Positions 11,563 to 26,104 of a stretch of 64,000 nt of DNA are shown in pieces (position 1 is the stretch's first letter; the number at the start of each line of letters is the position of its first letter). The position numbers and the translations under genes were made by a program. The DNA is from Podocnemis expansa (lineage: Eukaryota; Chordata; Testudines; Podocnemididae). Below the pieces are notes generated by a model. The model worked only from the letters and a program-made list of their open reading frames with translations. It made no database searches and was not told the DNA's origin. The DNA lies in the NCBI GenBank assembly GCA_007922195.1, contig ML681990.1, forward strand, positions 38,577,557 to 38,641,556. The letters run 5' to 3'.

Positions 11563-12276
11563 TGTAGGAAGGATAGGAAGAATGGCAAGAGACAACCCTG
11601 TCTTAATCAGAAGATTTTCAATCATCTAAAAATGAAGAAAGAGTCCTACAAAAAGCGGAAACTTGGACAAATCACAAAGGATGATTATAAATGAATAACA
11701 CAATTATGTAGGGGAAAAAACCAGAAAGGCCAAGGTACAAACTGAAATCAAACTAGCTGAATTTTTAAAATACATTAGAAAAAAGAAAAAGACCAAACTC
11801 AGTGTAGGTCCATTACTCAACAAAGAGGGAAAAACAATAACAGAAGATGTAGAAATGGCAGAGGAACTAAATGATTTCTTCATTTCGGTTTTCACTGAGA
11901 AGGTTGGTGGTGACTGGAAACCTGACACAGGGGAGGGCAGTAAAAACAGAACAGGATCAAAAGCTAAAACAAGGAAAGAATGAGTTAAAAATTACCTACA
12001 CAAGTTAGATGTCTTCAGGTCACCAGGCCCTGATGATATGCACCCTAAAATACTCAAGGAGTTGACTCAGGTAATATCTGAGCCATTTGGTTATTCTTTC
12101 AGAAACCATGGAAAACTGGAGAGGTCCCAGAGCATTGAAAAAGAGCAAATACAAAGACCTTCTATAAAAAGGGTAATAAGAACAGCCCAGGGAATTAGAG
12201 ACTAGTCGGCCTAACCTCTATACCAGGAAAAATAATGGAACAAATGATTAACGAATCCATTAGCAAGCATCTAGAA

Positions 12277-12772
12277 GGGTATGTCCATAAGTCTCTTTTA
12301 TTTTGAAATAACACTGGTTATTTTGAAATAAAAGAGATTTGGTCCACACGACGTATTCTTATTTCGAAATGACGGGCTCCGTCATTTCAAAATAAGAGCC
12401 GTCATTTCGAAATAGCTTAAACCTACTTTAAATTGAAATGGCTGTTATTTTGAAATGGTTATTTCGAAATAACACCGTTCGGATGTATTATTTCGAAATA
12501 ACCATTATTTTGAAATAACACTTTTGCCCTTCTCCTTCTCAGGGTGCCTTCCTTTTAGCCTATATTGGGAGGGGGCCATGTTGCCACACCTCCCAAGGTG
12601 CCCCTCTCCTAAAGCGAAATAGCAAGTCCTGTGTTTGGACATGCTATTTCGCTTTGAGCTTTTCCCTTAATTCGAACTAACATTTTCTTAATTTGAATTA
12701 ACTTATTTTGAAGTAAGGACTTTATTTTGAAATAACTCATTTTGAAATAACGCTGTATGCGTGAACATAGCC
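12277..12772. mobile_element. Palindrome-rich MITE (PIF/Harbinger-like), copy A
   Basis: Ends GGGTATGTCCATAAG and TGCGTGAACATAGCC are inverted repeats. A 3-bp duplication GAA sits at 12274-12276 and 12773-12775. The arms are made of many TTATTTCGAAATAA-type palindromes. A short core (12520-12650) contains 'tgcccttctccttctcaggg', shared with the copy at 14011. Confidence 0.82.
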
Positions 12773-12783
12773 GAAGAGAATAA

Positions 12784-13074
12784 GGCTGTGTTCACACACA
12801 GGCATTATTTCGATACAAGTTGTGTCGAAACAACTTGTATCGAAATAATGCCTTATTTTGAAATAACTTAATTCGAATTAACAGTTTGTTAATTTGAATT
12901 AAGGAAAAAAGCTCAAAGCAAAATAGCAGTTTCAGGCAACAGTTATTTCGAAACAAGTCACTGTTGTTTCAAAACAACATGTTCAGACTCCATTGTTTTG
13001 AAACAATTGTTTCGAAACAACGTTGTTTCGCCCCCACCTGGGGTTTAAGTTGTTTCGAAACAACACCGTTGTTT
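12784..13074. mobile_element. Palindrome-rich MITE, copy B, truncated
   Basis: It starts GGCTGTGTTCACACACAGG after 'taa', only 11 bp beyond copy A. It carries TTCGAAACAACTTGTATCGA-type palindromes. The expected terminal ...GAACATAGCC is absent and the sequence passes directly into CR1 at about 13075, so a deletion removed its right end together with the CR1 polymerase core. Confidence 0.7.
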
Positions 13075-13555
13075 AGGAAAGATGTGGACAAATTGGAGGA
13101 AGTCCAGAGAAGAGCAATATGAATGATTAGAGGTCTGGAACACTTGACTTTTGAGGGAAGACTGAGGGAACTGGGTTTGTTTAGTCTGGAAAAGAGAAGA
13201 CTGAGAGGGGATATGATAACAGTTTTGAAGTACCTAAAAGGTTGTCATGAGGAGGAGGGAGAAAATTGTTCTCCGTAACTGCCGATGATAGGACAAGAAG
13301 CAATGGGCTTAAATTACAGCAAGGGAGGTTTAGATTAGACATTAGGTAAAAATTCCTAACTGTCAGGGTCATTAACCACTGGAATAAGTTGCCTTGGCAG
13401 GTTGTGGAATCTCCATCATTGAGACTTTTAAAGAGCAGGTTAGACAAGCACCTGTCAGATATGATTTAAGAGGATACTTGGTCCTGCCACGAGTGCAGGG
13501 GCTGGACTTGATGCCCTCTCATGATCCCTTCCAGTTTCTATGATTCTATATTGCC

Positions 13556-14007
13556 AGACAGAAATATGTTAAAATGAGGTTAAGATTGAGAGTACATATG
13601 ACTACGTTAGTGCAAAAACCTTTATAACCATCTCATTATGCCAAAACAAGCATCATAAACAAAGGAAATTCAAAACTGAAGTTAACAAAAAAGACCAGTA
13701 AACAAGTTAATGTTTAGAAACACAGTTAAGGAATGCATGCAACCTTAGCTCTGCCCCATAATGAAGCCATGTGGTCCCAGGTTACATTAAACTTGTTTTT
13801 AAAAGCCCACTGGATATTTTCATTTTTTCCCTTATGGCCTCATCACCTGATGAAGTTAACATTGTTGAGTAAGTAGCATTCAGTGGATAGGTGATTATAA
13901 AATACTGCTGCCAGGCTCTCAGAACAATCATCAGCTTTGCTAATGCTTTCATTGGGTACCTTAAATACACAAGAAACACTGATGGAAGTTTAGTTTAATG
14001 AAGTCTC
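13556..14007. other. Unique intronic sequence
   Basis: No gene or recognisable repeat. Confidence 0.5.
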
Positions 14008-14010
14008 TGC

Positions 14011-14499
14011 GGCTATGTCCACATGTAGCTTTTAAATCGAAACAATGGTCATTGTTTCAATTCAAAAGTTGTCATGTCCGAATGATGTTTCGTTAGTTCA
14101 AAATGATGAGCCCCGTCATTTTGAAATAACGAACCTTATTTCAAAATAGTAAAACCAAGGCTAAAATCGAAATAGCCGTTATTTCAAAACAGTTGTTTCG
14201 AAATAATGCATTTCGGACGTGTTATTTTGAAATAACCATTATTTCAAATTAACAGTTTTGCCCTTCTCCTTCCCAGGGTTCCTTCCTTTTTCTATATATT
14301 GTGTAGGGGCATGGCACAGGGAGGGGACCATGTTGCCACACCTCCCATGGTGCCCCTCTCCTGATTCAAAATAGCAAGTCCTGTGTCCAGACTTGCTATT
14401 TCGATTTGAGGTTTTTGCTTATTTCAATTTAAGTTAATTTGAAATAACTTATTTTGAATTAACTTATTTCGAAATAAGCATCTATATGTGGACATACCC
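14011..14499. mobile_element. Palindrome-rich MITE, copy C
   Basis: Ends GGCTATGTCCACATGTAG and TATATGTGGACATACCC are inverted repeats. A 3-bp duplication TGC lies at 14008-14010 and 14500-14502. The interior resembles copy A, including 'tgcccttctccttcccaggg' and 'caagtcctgtgtccagactt'. The TTCGAA palindromes are partly decayed to TTTGAA or TTTCAA, as expected from CpG loss. Confidence 0.85.
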
Positions 14500-14740
14500 T
14501 GCATGTAGTAATAGAATATCCCTCTAGCATGTACATCAAGAGAGGCTGAAACGTTTATGTAGCAAAATGTATACTGTGAAGTAATTCATGATACTGCTAA
14601 GTAGAAAATGAGGATGGGGTAACAGTTCAGGACATTGTTCTTATGAAGTGTATGGATTTTTTGTGCTGTTATTCAGAATTCAATTTATGTATTCATTTGT
14701 CTAACTGTTTTAAAATAGGTAAAGGTATTATATTTTTTAA

Positions 14741-14831
14741 GTTCCAATGTGGTATCCACGTTAGTCTAGTTTAGCAAAACAAGTAAGGAGTCCTAAATTT
14801 GTTAGTCTTTAAGTGCCACAGGACTCCTTGC
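14741..14831 (+). mobile_element. CryI-type SINE, short foldback form, with 13-bp TSD
   Basis: The SINE head 'tggtatccacgttagtctag' runs to 'aaggagtcct', then turns directly into antisense 'gttagtctttaagtgccaca' ending 'ggactccttgc'. The duplications TTATATTTTTTAA (14728-14740) and TTATATTTTTTTAA (14832-14845) enclose it. Confidence 0.78.
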
Positions 14832-14845
14832 TTATATTTTTTTAA

Positions 14846-15585
<740 letters not shown>

Positions 15586-18312
15586 CTAAAGATAAGGGAG
15601 AAATCAGACTAAGAATAACAAATTTGGTGAAATTTTAAAATATAAACACGACAGCAGAAGAGTGAACGGGGGATGGCACATATGTAAGATGAAAAAAACA
15701 AAGCCAATTGAGGACGTGCTCCAGAATAGAATATTCCATGGACACGTCGTGATAGAAAAAACACTGGGCAAGGAGAGCAGATTCAGCATTTCTAAACATC
15801 CCCTTTTGGCTTATGTATTAAAGGGCATTCATAAATAGTTTTGGATTTTGCATTTTCAACAGTGTATCCAAGCTTCTGGATTAGAAAGAAGATGAAGAAC
15901 ACCACAATATTAGTCCCCATAATCAATCCAGAGCTGACTCTGAGGGAGTGTACTTTACATTACCTTAGGTTTTGTCTGTATGAACAATGGCTTATCTATA
16001 CAAACACTTTAGTTGACAGCAAGTTGGAGTGTAACTCTACATTGCACTATCATTTTAGAGTAAGGTAGATTAAATTACATTAGGGAATATGTAGTGTGTG
16101 GCAGGCTAATCAAAAGTTCTCTGCAAATTAAGTGTACATATAGACAAGCCGGAAGATATCTCTGAATTTAGGAAAATGTCTTCAAAAGTTACTTTTTTTA
16201 CCTCAGATCACAGAAAAAATCCAAATGGAACAAGAATTTGAATCTCTTTGTTAGTTTCCTTGGGAGACCCCTAACTTTTAGGCTAGAAGTGTTGAAATAT
16301 TCATCAATATTTCAAAAAGAAACTAAGAAATGAAGAAAAATCTTAGCGAATCTAACCCCCCCCCAGCATTTTCCAGTCCCTATATAAATCCAATAACATT
16401 TATGCTGCCTGTTTCTATGAAGTATACTAAGTAAATAAAAATCAAATGGGTAACATAAACACAGTTAAAATGCAATGATCTATTCTGACCACTTTTTAAA
16501 ATGCAGGAATAAAACATAAATGTGATGAGGCCATCCAGTATCTTGAAACACGATTGACACAGCCATGCTGCTAGGGGGAAAGTGGACTCATGCATCATGC
16601 CACCATACAGCTGAAGTCTCCTCTTCCCACTCATTCCCCAGACCTGCAGAGACTTTAGTCTTGCTCACTCCACAGTATACCAATACCCTTAGAAAAGTTG
16701 ATGACTGGAAAGTGAACACAATAGATAGTTCTCTGTCTCCACCCTTTAGGTCTTTTTCATTAAATGAAATGCAGATTTTATTTTCAAGATGCCAGGAGGG
16801 CATAATTAAAGGAAAATGAAGACCAATTAATAAATATAAATAAATAGTAGCTGACAATGTCCCTTCAAAGATTGAAGATGGACAGAAACCTTCAAATTTA
16901 TATCTCGTGTGTGATATTATTCTAACTGTATGTAGAATTTTAGACTATTCCTTTAAATAGTAATATGGGATCACCACTGGAACTGCTGATCAGGTCAGAG
17001 GTATTCATTTTAGTATTAATGACCCACTGGAATATTTCCCAACATGGGTTTTTTCCCCAGCAGGCAGAGATTGGCATAGCTGACTCTGCACTATTTCCCA
17101 AGGAAGTCTTTGAACAAAAGTTGTATAATTTGTATGAATAACTGTGTTGCTACAACTACATTAATTTCATGCATTTTAAGGCAGAAAAAATAACCAATAA
17201 CCCTTTCCAAATGGAAATACTTCGGCCGTTCCAAGACATGTTTGCTGCTCTGTATCTAAACAATGGTTTAACCAATTCACATCAATATAAGAGAAATATG
17301 CATCTTCACTAAGGTGCATGCCAACATAAGATAGCAAGATAGATTCCTAATTTATTACTTAGGGCCCAATATGGCAAAGTTGTTCCCTGAGTAGTCAAAC
17401 TGAATTCAGTGGATTAATTCACATGAAGAGTAAACTACTGATGAAATTATGGTTTTAAGGATAAAGCTCTTACTTAACAACAAACCATAAATCATACTAA
17501 TGGCTAAATTATACATATGGCTACATCTTGATCAAACAGAACACGTTGCACTGTATTTACCATAACCAAGGTATTTCATTGCTTGAACTCTCACATACCA
17601 CACAGCCTATGCTATAACTCAAATGACTACAATCACAGCCCATAGTATTGATAAATATGCTTCTGTATATAAGATTTAAAACATTTTTCAAAATCCATAG
17701 ATGTGAATTAATTTTGCACTTGTAAACCTTACTGTCAACATAATAATTTTGGTGTAATAATATTATTTCCACTGTGTCTTTCACCTAAGGGATTCAAAGT
17801 GCTTTTAAAATATTCATTAAATTACTCCTTACAACAGTGCTGCAGTGCACACCCAGAAATCCTTTCTAACCATTTCAAATGACTGAAGAGAAGCAAAGCA
17901 CAGAATAACAGGAATAATGTACAACTTCCTGTCTTTAACAAGTAACAAATTCAGATTTAAACTTAGAAGTTTTAATTCCCAATTTCTTGCTCTACCTACT
18001 AAACAACACTCTTTTTAATGCTCGCTGAATTTCAAATTTCTAATTGCTTTAAAGCTCACTGGCTCTGGTTAGTTGGGATTAAAAAAAATTAGTAAAATTT
18101 TACTGTTAAATTAGTTCACTGCAGCCAGCTCCTTTTGTTTCTAGTCCATTTCACTTTTCTGTCTCACAAGCACTCACGCATACAGGTATTTTGAAGCTCA
18201 CGAAACTACAGGAGAATATTTTAAATCTTTAAAATGGAAAACATCAGAAAAACCTTTCTAGACATATTTGTTTTAACAGCTCACTTTATATATGGATTGT
18301 TATTATATGTAT
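15586..18312 (-). other. ADAMTS6 intron, mostly unique sequence
   Basis: AT-rich intron with no further exon seen. A short C run at 16360 and scattered AT repeats are the only structure. The open frames here are short and random-looking. Confidence 0.6.
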
Positions 18313-18594
18313 CTAGCCAAGTTCCAAAGGGGCAGCCATGTCAGTCTAGTAAAGCAAAAAAAACCCAAACCAAACAAAACAAAACAAAAACCAACCAAGG
18401 AGTCTTGTGGCACTTAAAGACTGATTTATTTATCGCATGAGCTTTCGTGGGAGAATATCCCACTTTGTCAAACTCTTTGAAGAGCATCTCTTCAAAGCAT
18501 CTGATGAAATAGGATATTCTTCCACGAAAGCTCATGCGATAAATAAATCAGTCTTTAAGTGCCACAAGACTCCTTGTTGGTTTTTTTTTTAATG
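18313..18594 (+). mobile_element. CryI-type SINE, complete foldback form
   Basis: The head 'ttccaaaggggcagccatgt' is followed by an A-rich linker (18356-18395) and a sense arm from 'caaggagtcttgtggcactt' through 'catgagctttcgtgggagaa'. The loop 'ctcttcaaagcatctgat' leads to a near-perfect antisense arm ending 'acaagactccttg' plus a T run. Each arm is about 95 bp. A possible 9-bp duplication TATATGTAT lies at 18304-18312 and 18595-18603. Confidence 0.88.
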
Positions 18595-18603
18595 TATATG
18601 TAT

Positions 18604-20246
<1,643 letters not shown>

Positions 20247-20249
20247 CAG

Positions 20250-20478
20250 GTAGACAAGTTCCAAAGGAGTAGCTGTCTTAGTCTAGTTCAGGAAAACAAG
20301 CAAGGAGTCCTGTGGCACTTTTGACAACTAACAAATTTATTTTTCACATGAGCTTGCGTGTGTGAAAGCCCACTATGTCTAGCATCAGACAAAGTGGCGC
20401 TTCACCCACAAAAGCTCATGTGAAAAATAAATTTGTTAGTCTTTAAAAGTGCCACAGGACTTCTTGCTTGTTTTGGTT
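20250..20478 (+). mobile_element. CryI-type SINE, complete foldback form
   Basis: The head 'ccaaaggagtagctgtctta' is followed by a sense arm with 'ggagtcctgtggcac' and 'tttttcacatgagcttgcgt', a loop around 20380-20395, and an antisense arm 'aaagctcatgtgaaaaataa' ending 'ccacaggacttcttgcttg'. The private variant 'tcacatgagc' is in both arms. The target duplication is unclear. Confidence 0.85.
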
Positions 20479-20479
20479 C

Positions 20480-22838
20480 AGGCAGGAACTTTCATCTCCT
20501 TCTTCAGCTTGTTACTCTTTCTTCCCCCAAGTCCTGCCACTCTTTTTTCCTTCCTTTCTTAGCTGCTTTGTTGGCTCTGATTGCAAGCACGTAACGCAGC
20601 AGGAACTTCAGTGGAGGCAAGTCTGAAGTCCTTCCTGGTCATTTCTGTTCCTTCTCATTATTCTCTGTCCCCTTCCTGTTTCTTTGTTTTGCTGCACTTC
20701 ACCATATGCTACTAACCATAGCAGAGAAGCAAAACAGGGAGAAGACAGGGAAACAGGTAATAAGGGGGGGGGGGGGGGGAGGACAAAAAAAGAGTGAAAA
20801 ACTTCAAAATTCCACCAGGTCAAGTTCCTGATATCTGTTTCCCTCCATCATGGAAGTAGGAGAGGTTGAAAATGAAGCTGTTTCAGGATTGCTTAAAAAT
20901 TGCATAACAGCATGTATATTCCTGTCCTTCAAATTAATCAGTAAGATATTTAGATGACAATCAGTTTCTGATGGTATATGGCCTTTATATAGAATTTCAA
21001 TCTGTCACAAGACTGGAATTCCCTTTCTGGTATAAGCAGGTGCATATACATAATACCATACCACATAGGAATAGTGAGCAAAGGAGTTCCACATCCGGAC
21101 AGAACAGCATATGGCTAATCCCAGAGGGAAAAGAGGTAAGTCCCTAACTGGGAAACATGCTGTTGTAGCTATGGGGACTAAGAGAGAAAAAACATCCTTT
21201 AAAAAGAAAGCCTCTTATGTAGACATAGCCAAAATTCCACTAAATAAGATGAACTACACCCTGTCCCCAGCAATGAAAGTGAAGTAAGAAAATAATTAAA
21301 TTGTCTACAATACTGAATCACCAAAAACCAAACGCATCACTAGAATTCAACAAAAAGAGTGTGTCTCCAAAGCAAATGAAAGATAAAGTGCCCACACAAA
21401 CAAAAAACAGGGAATAAAGTTTCCCATTACTGCATGCTTTCAGAATTTTTGACTCACTTAACAAATGGTGGCAAACATGACTAACAGTAATGTGAATGCA
21501 AAAGAAGAAATGCTTGTGTAAAACGTCTGATAAGGATCCTCCCAAGAAATCTCTAGAGCAATTTCTGCAGTTTTGATTTTATTGCCTTGACATACTTTGA
21601 ATAAATAAAAAAGGTCAACCATTATTTACTGCAGGGAAGGCAATGCTGCCAAAACTCAACCATTTCAAAGCATCTGAAATGGGCAGGGTAAACTGTATCA
21701 CTCTGTCACTAACAATGACCAATTAACCTGTGCTGTCATAAGGTACTTGTTAATTTTGGTACGCCACTGCTTGCCACATCTAAACACATTTACACTAACC
21801 CATCAGCTATGAACATATTCTTTCGTTGTCTCGTTCTACCTTTACCCATTTTGTAGAATATTTCTGCCTTTCTATCATTACTACTCACATGGATGATTCC
21901 TAGATGGGGGAAAAGGCTTTATAACAACAATTTCTGGACCTAGTTAAACAGCTTTGCTTTACTTCTGTCACAAATCCTTTAACTCTACTGACTCAAAAGA
22001 AGCCTGAATCTATTGTACGATTTTCTCTAAACAAATTATTTCTGATTATCAATTCTCATGAGAGAGAAACATGTATAACTCCTTGCTTATCTGACACTCA
22101 GCAAGCATGTTAGCACATGAATGAATCCTGGAATTGCTTAGTTTGTGTTTCTGAGAGGGTCAGCAGCAGAATAAGTATGTTACCATTTTTTAGTATAACA
22201 AAAAAAAACTGAAGGAAAACAACCCTTTACATTCCAAAAGATGATAGACTTCAACTTAGATGGAAGCAGAATCAGGCATTGCTGCTATTTCCGTTCATCC
22301 CTACTTTTATTTCAAATGTTACAGGATATAGCATTTCCATGCTGTCATTAGAAAATCAAAACAATAAAAAAGTATATGCTGTATTACATAAGTATATTTT
22401 AATATACAATGAATATATATTTTAGGAAACTGGGTAGAAAAATAAGCACTTTCTTATTATATTAAAAAAGTGCTTACCAATTGAATTATACCTTCAAGCT
22501 ACTCTAAATAGGGATATAGAGATAGAAAAATGTTCTCATTTTCTCAAAATCTTGTCAGAACACCCCTCAAGCTCTATGGTTTAACAGTACTCTGAAACTA
22601 TTTTGGTTGAGGAAATTTCAGTTCCAAGACAGTATATATGTAGTTTACCGAAGTTTATATGTGGAGCCATAAAACTCCCCAATGAAGCTGCACACTGAGT
22701 TGGAACATCAGCAGTTCCAAGGGAGAGGCTCTAGGAAGCAGACTGCGCAAAGGTCCATAACAGATGCAATATACTATAAAGTTTCACAATTTATCATGTG
22801 GATATTATTATTTATTTGCATTGTGATACTGATTAATA
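20480..22838 (-). other. ADAMTS6 intron, mostly unique, with a G homopolymer
   Basis: Contains a run of about 16 G at 20764-20779 next to purine-rich sequence, and AT-rich unique sequence after 21000. No gene found. Confidence 0.55.
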
Positions 22839-22846
22839 GCCCCTCT

Positions 22847-23297
22847 CAGTGGTGGATTACTGCATGGGTCTATGGGGCCCATGCCCAAAGGCCCATCATG
22901 ATGTGGGGGAGCTCTGCTCTAGCACTGGGGGGTGGGGAGGGGTAGGCTGGTCCAAATGCTGAGCTCCACACTCCCACCCTGCCCCTGGACCAACTGGTCC
23001 CCCCCCCCCCCGGCAGCAGGCCAGGCCAGCACGATTTGCTGCTCTGCTCTGGAGGTGGGGCTGGCTGGCATGCAATATGGCTCTGGAAACTGTAACTCAT
23101 GTACCTGTTGGCCCCACAACCCCCAGGGACCAACCAGCTGGGCCCAGGCTGGCCTCTGGTGGCAGGCTCCCACCCCAGGACTAGTCCTCCCACAGAGGGC
23201 CAGGCAGGGCCCAAGACTTAGGGTGGACCACAGCCCCAGGCAGAGGGGGCCCACTGGTGGGGCACCCTAGGGGCCCTGCTGCCCTCATCCGCCTCTG
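22847..23297. mobile_element. hAT-type MITE, GC-rich
   Basis: Ends CAGTGGTGGATTACTGC and CTCATCCGCCTCTG are inverted repeats. The flanks gcccctct (22839-22846) and tgccctct (23298-23305) match at 6 of 8 bases. The GC-rich interior holds 'tggggcccatgcccaaaggc' and several overlapping open frames on both strands that do not look like protein. Confidence 0.72.
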
Positions 23298-23305
23298 TGC
23301 CCTCT

Positions 23306-24566
23306 CAAAGGGGAACCATTATGCTAGGCATTGTGTAGATAGAGAGATACACACAAACCCACATCTACACCTACACACAATAGTTCTTGGTTTCAAAAGG
23401 GCTTGTAGTTCAATCAGCACCACATAAATGTACTATGGAAGGTTTTAGTGTCTCTGTCTCCTCACTTACTTTCTCTTCAAGTCATCCTTCCTCTTACATT
23501 CATCTCTTCCTTCCTGCTCATTCTCTTTTTTCTCCAAACTATTCCCCAAAAATTTGTATTAACTTTTGAGGGGTGGGTATGCTCTATGTTTTCTTCTTCA
23601 GCCAGGAAGTGGATGAACAAGTAGGGATTTTGTCTAAACCCCACATTCCCTGTTCTGGCTTTGCCACTACACTTCTAACACCTGCTTGAATAATCTGCTG
23701 GGGAAAGACAAGTAGAGAAGAGAAGAGGGACAGTACACAAAGGATGATCATGACTCTTTCCCCCATGGCATGATTTAAAAACTCCCTGCAAAGCCCCCCT
23801 GCTCTGTGCAGAGAGATGTGGGTGTATGCAACAGCTTTCTGACATATATTCAGAAAGCAAGCCAGACACCTTATTAAGAAAATACTCCGGGAAAAAGGAT
23901 CACATTTTTAAAACTGTAAAACCACAGCTGGATCAAGATCTGAACTCTGTGACTGACACATTTCTACATTGTCCAAATGAATGACAGAAACTTGGAACAG
24001 AAAAGTGGAACCTTGGAATCCAAGCAGTTGAATCAGAATAAATGACTAATGAGCAGAAGTCTTTTTAAAAAAATCATCTGCAAATTTTTAAAAAACTTTT
24101 CTGTTCCTACTCTTAATAAATCACCCATTAGAAGATCACTTATGGACCTGTATGAATGTTGCCCACTATAGCAAAGCTGATATAATTTTAAGCTAAGGAG
24201 ATTTGGGGATTTTCCCTCGTAAACTAATGGTGGTTATCACCAGTGGCAAAAATTGCTTTTAATGTTAATGTCAATAATAATCAGAGATTATACATCATTA
24301 CCTAACATCCTAACAAACACCACATTTCTTTACGAGCTGAAATACAAACTATAGAGCACATCACTTTGAAACACAGCGACCAATGGCAGCAACTCCACAG
24401 TATCACGTAGCACCCTAAATCAACAATTTATGATATGAAGCGATGTACATAATCTGCATATGGCGCAGATCTGATGGCAGTGTTCTATACAACTTCAACC
24501 TGGCCCCCAGCATATGAGTGGGTGGCTTGTGTGCTTCTGTGCTCTGCCTATTTATGTTTTATGTTG
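23306..24566 (-). other. ADAMTS6 intron, unique sequence
   Basis: A short C/T-rich patch at 23450-23550, otherwise AT-rich sequence without recognisable features. Confidence 0.5.
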
Positions 24567-24574
24567 TCTGTCTG

Positions 24575-24920
24575 ACAGGACCAGAACTAGCTGTTCTGGT
24601 GCCTGGGGCAAGCAGCCCCAAAGGCGCCCTCCCTTGACCCAGCCCTGATCTGGCCCAGGGCCTGATCCAGGCCCACCCATTGCCTCCACACCAGAGGCCA
24701 GATCTGTCCAGGAGCCAGATCTGTCCCCAGTGGCAGCGGAGAGTCAGATCCAGCCATCCGCCACCTTCCAGTGGTGGCTGCTGACAGAAGTGGCTCCCTG
24801 CCACGCTAGGCACCAAACTGTAGAGGGCAGGGGTGAAGCTGTGGCTGCCAGCCCTGCAGCACCCCCTGAGATTTGGTGCCTGAGACTTGCCCCTATTGCC
24901 CCACCCTAGTTACCGCCGTG
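24575..24920. mobile_element. hAT-type MITE, GC-rich
   Basis: Ends CAGGACCAGAACTAGC and CTAGTTACCGCCGTG are imperfect inverted repeats. The 8-bp duplications are ctgtctga (24567-24574) and ttgtctga (24921-24928). The interior is proline/glycine-codon-like GC-rich DNA without a real frame. Confidence 0.78.
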
Positions 24921-24931
24921 TTGTCTGATTC

Positions 24932-25108
24932 TATGACTTACACTTCCCTGCATTTATTTTCCTCCCATTCTGTAAGTTCCCCATCTTCAAAATGTTTGAT
25001 GAAATGGAATTTTCTCCTATGAAAGCTCATGCAATAAATAAATTTAAAATAAATTTGTTAGTCTTTAAAAGTGCAACAGTGCTCTGACACAGCTACCCCT
25101 CTGGAACA
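24932..25108 (-). mobile_element. CryI-type SINE, full-length simple form
   Basis: On the + strand it reads in reverse: 3' region 'cacttccctgcatttatttt', then 'gaaagctcatgcaataaata', 'ttgttagtctttaaaagtgc', and the head in reverse 'gacacagctacccctctgga'. There is no foldback arm. Confidence 0.85.
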
Positions 25109-25270
25109 TGCCTATTTACAGATGCTGGAAAAGTCCCTTGAAGCTGAGGGCAGTTGTGGCATAACCTGAAAGAGTCCTGAGGCTCCTTGATATACAAGGG
25201 GGATCCCAGCCTGGAAGCCCGGAGCTGTAAAGAAGATATACAACCACCTTTGACCCCTTGTCCAAAGAAG

Positions 25271-25973
25271 CAGAGGCATCGCTGGGGGGGGGGAACAGAC
25301 CCGGGCCACGGGCCCAGCCCCCGCCCCCAGGGGCAGGCCCCGCCCACTGGGGAGAGGCCCTGCCCCATGGCCAGGGATAGGGCCAGGGGGAGGCCACGCG
25401 GCCGCAGCACAGTGCTGCCAGAAGCAGCAGCAGGCGGCCAGGCCCCCGATCCCTGGCTGGGGATGGGGCTACCACGGCTGCCGGCAGCCAGGCCCTGGAT
25501 CCCCAGTGGGGGACGGGACCAACGCTGCCATGGGTGGCTGGCCGGCCGGGCCCTGGATTCCTGGCCGGGGACGGGGCCACTGTGGCTGCGGGCGGCCAGC
25601 TGGGCCCCAGATCCCCCGCTGGGGATCCGGGGCCTGGCTGCTGGCGGCCGCGGCAGCCCTGTCCCTGGCCAAGGATCGGGGGCCCGGCTGCCTGCTGCTG
25701 CGGGCATGGGCCCGGCTTCCAGTGGCCGCTTCTGGCCGTGCCGTGGCCAAGCCGCACACGGCGTCGTGGCCTCCCCCTGTCCCTTTCCCTGGCCAGGGGT
25801 GGGGCCTGCCGGGCGGCGAGCCAGGCCCCAGATCCTCAGCTGGAGATGGCGCCGCCGCAGCTGGCTGGGGATCGGGGCCCGGATGCCCGGCCCAATTGGG
25901 CCGGAGATCCAGGGCACCAGCGTTGAGACCCGGGGCATGTGCCCCGGCGTGCCCAGTGCTACCGACGCCACTG
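25271..25973. mobile_element. 703-bp hAT-type MITE with a GC-rich minisatellite
   Basis: Ends CAGAGGCATCGCTGGGG and GCTACCGACGCCACTG are inverted repeats. A perfect 8-bp duplication CAAAGAAG lies at 25263-25270 and 25974-25981. From about 25420 to 25880 the interior is a diverged tandem repeat of roughly 60-70 bp: units of 'ggcggccag', then 'ggccc..gatccc', then 'tggctggggatggggc'. Open frames of up to 292 codons exist on both strands, as expected of GC-rich DNA with few stops, and should not be annotated as genes. Confidence 0.88.
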
Positions 25974-26104
25974 CAAAGAAGTACTGTGTAAAATTTGAAT
26001 TCAGCTCAGAACCAGGGTAATGGAATCAGTTACAGCTTTCAGTTCTACCGCTGCACATCCTTTGAATTCAATAGCATAAATTGAAATTAGACTTGGCTCA
26101 TTCC

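Larger units (their letters stand above)
11250..13555 (+). mobile_element. CR1 LINE copy, internally deleted and interrupted by three MITEs
   Basis: The + strand frame near 11275 reads ADFSTVRELVGRIPWK, the region after the CR1 endonuclease. Reverse-transcriptase N-terminal sequence follows to 12273, for example HKLDVFRSPGPDDMHPKIL around 12000. After the MITEs it resumes at 13075 with FRKDVDKLEEVQRRA and runs to the CR1 3' end ('ccttccagtttctatgattc', 13545). The polymerase core between these parts is missing. Insertions are at 11420-11562, 12277-12772 and 12784-13074. Confidence 0.88.

Noticed and set aside
12301..12760. CRISPR-like regularly spaced palindromes
   Set aside because: Spacing is irregular, the repeats are short palindromes that vary, and the block has transposon ends and target duplications in a vertebrate intron.
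25093..25971. 292-codon minus-strand open frame and a 277-codon + frame over the same DNA
   Set aside because: Both arise from a GC-rich minisatellite inside a MITE with a perfect TSD. The composition is Pro/Gly/Ala/Arg repeats without any domain.
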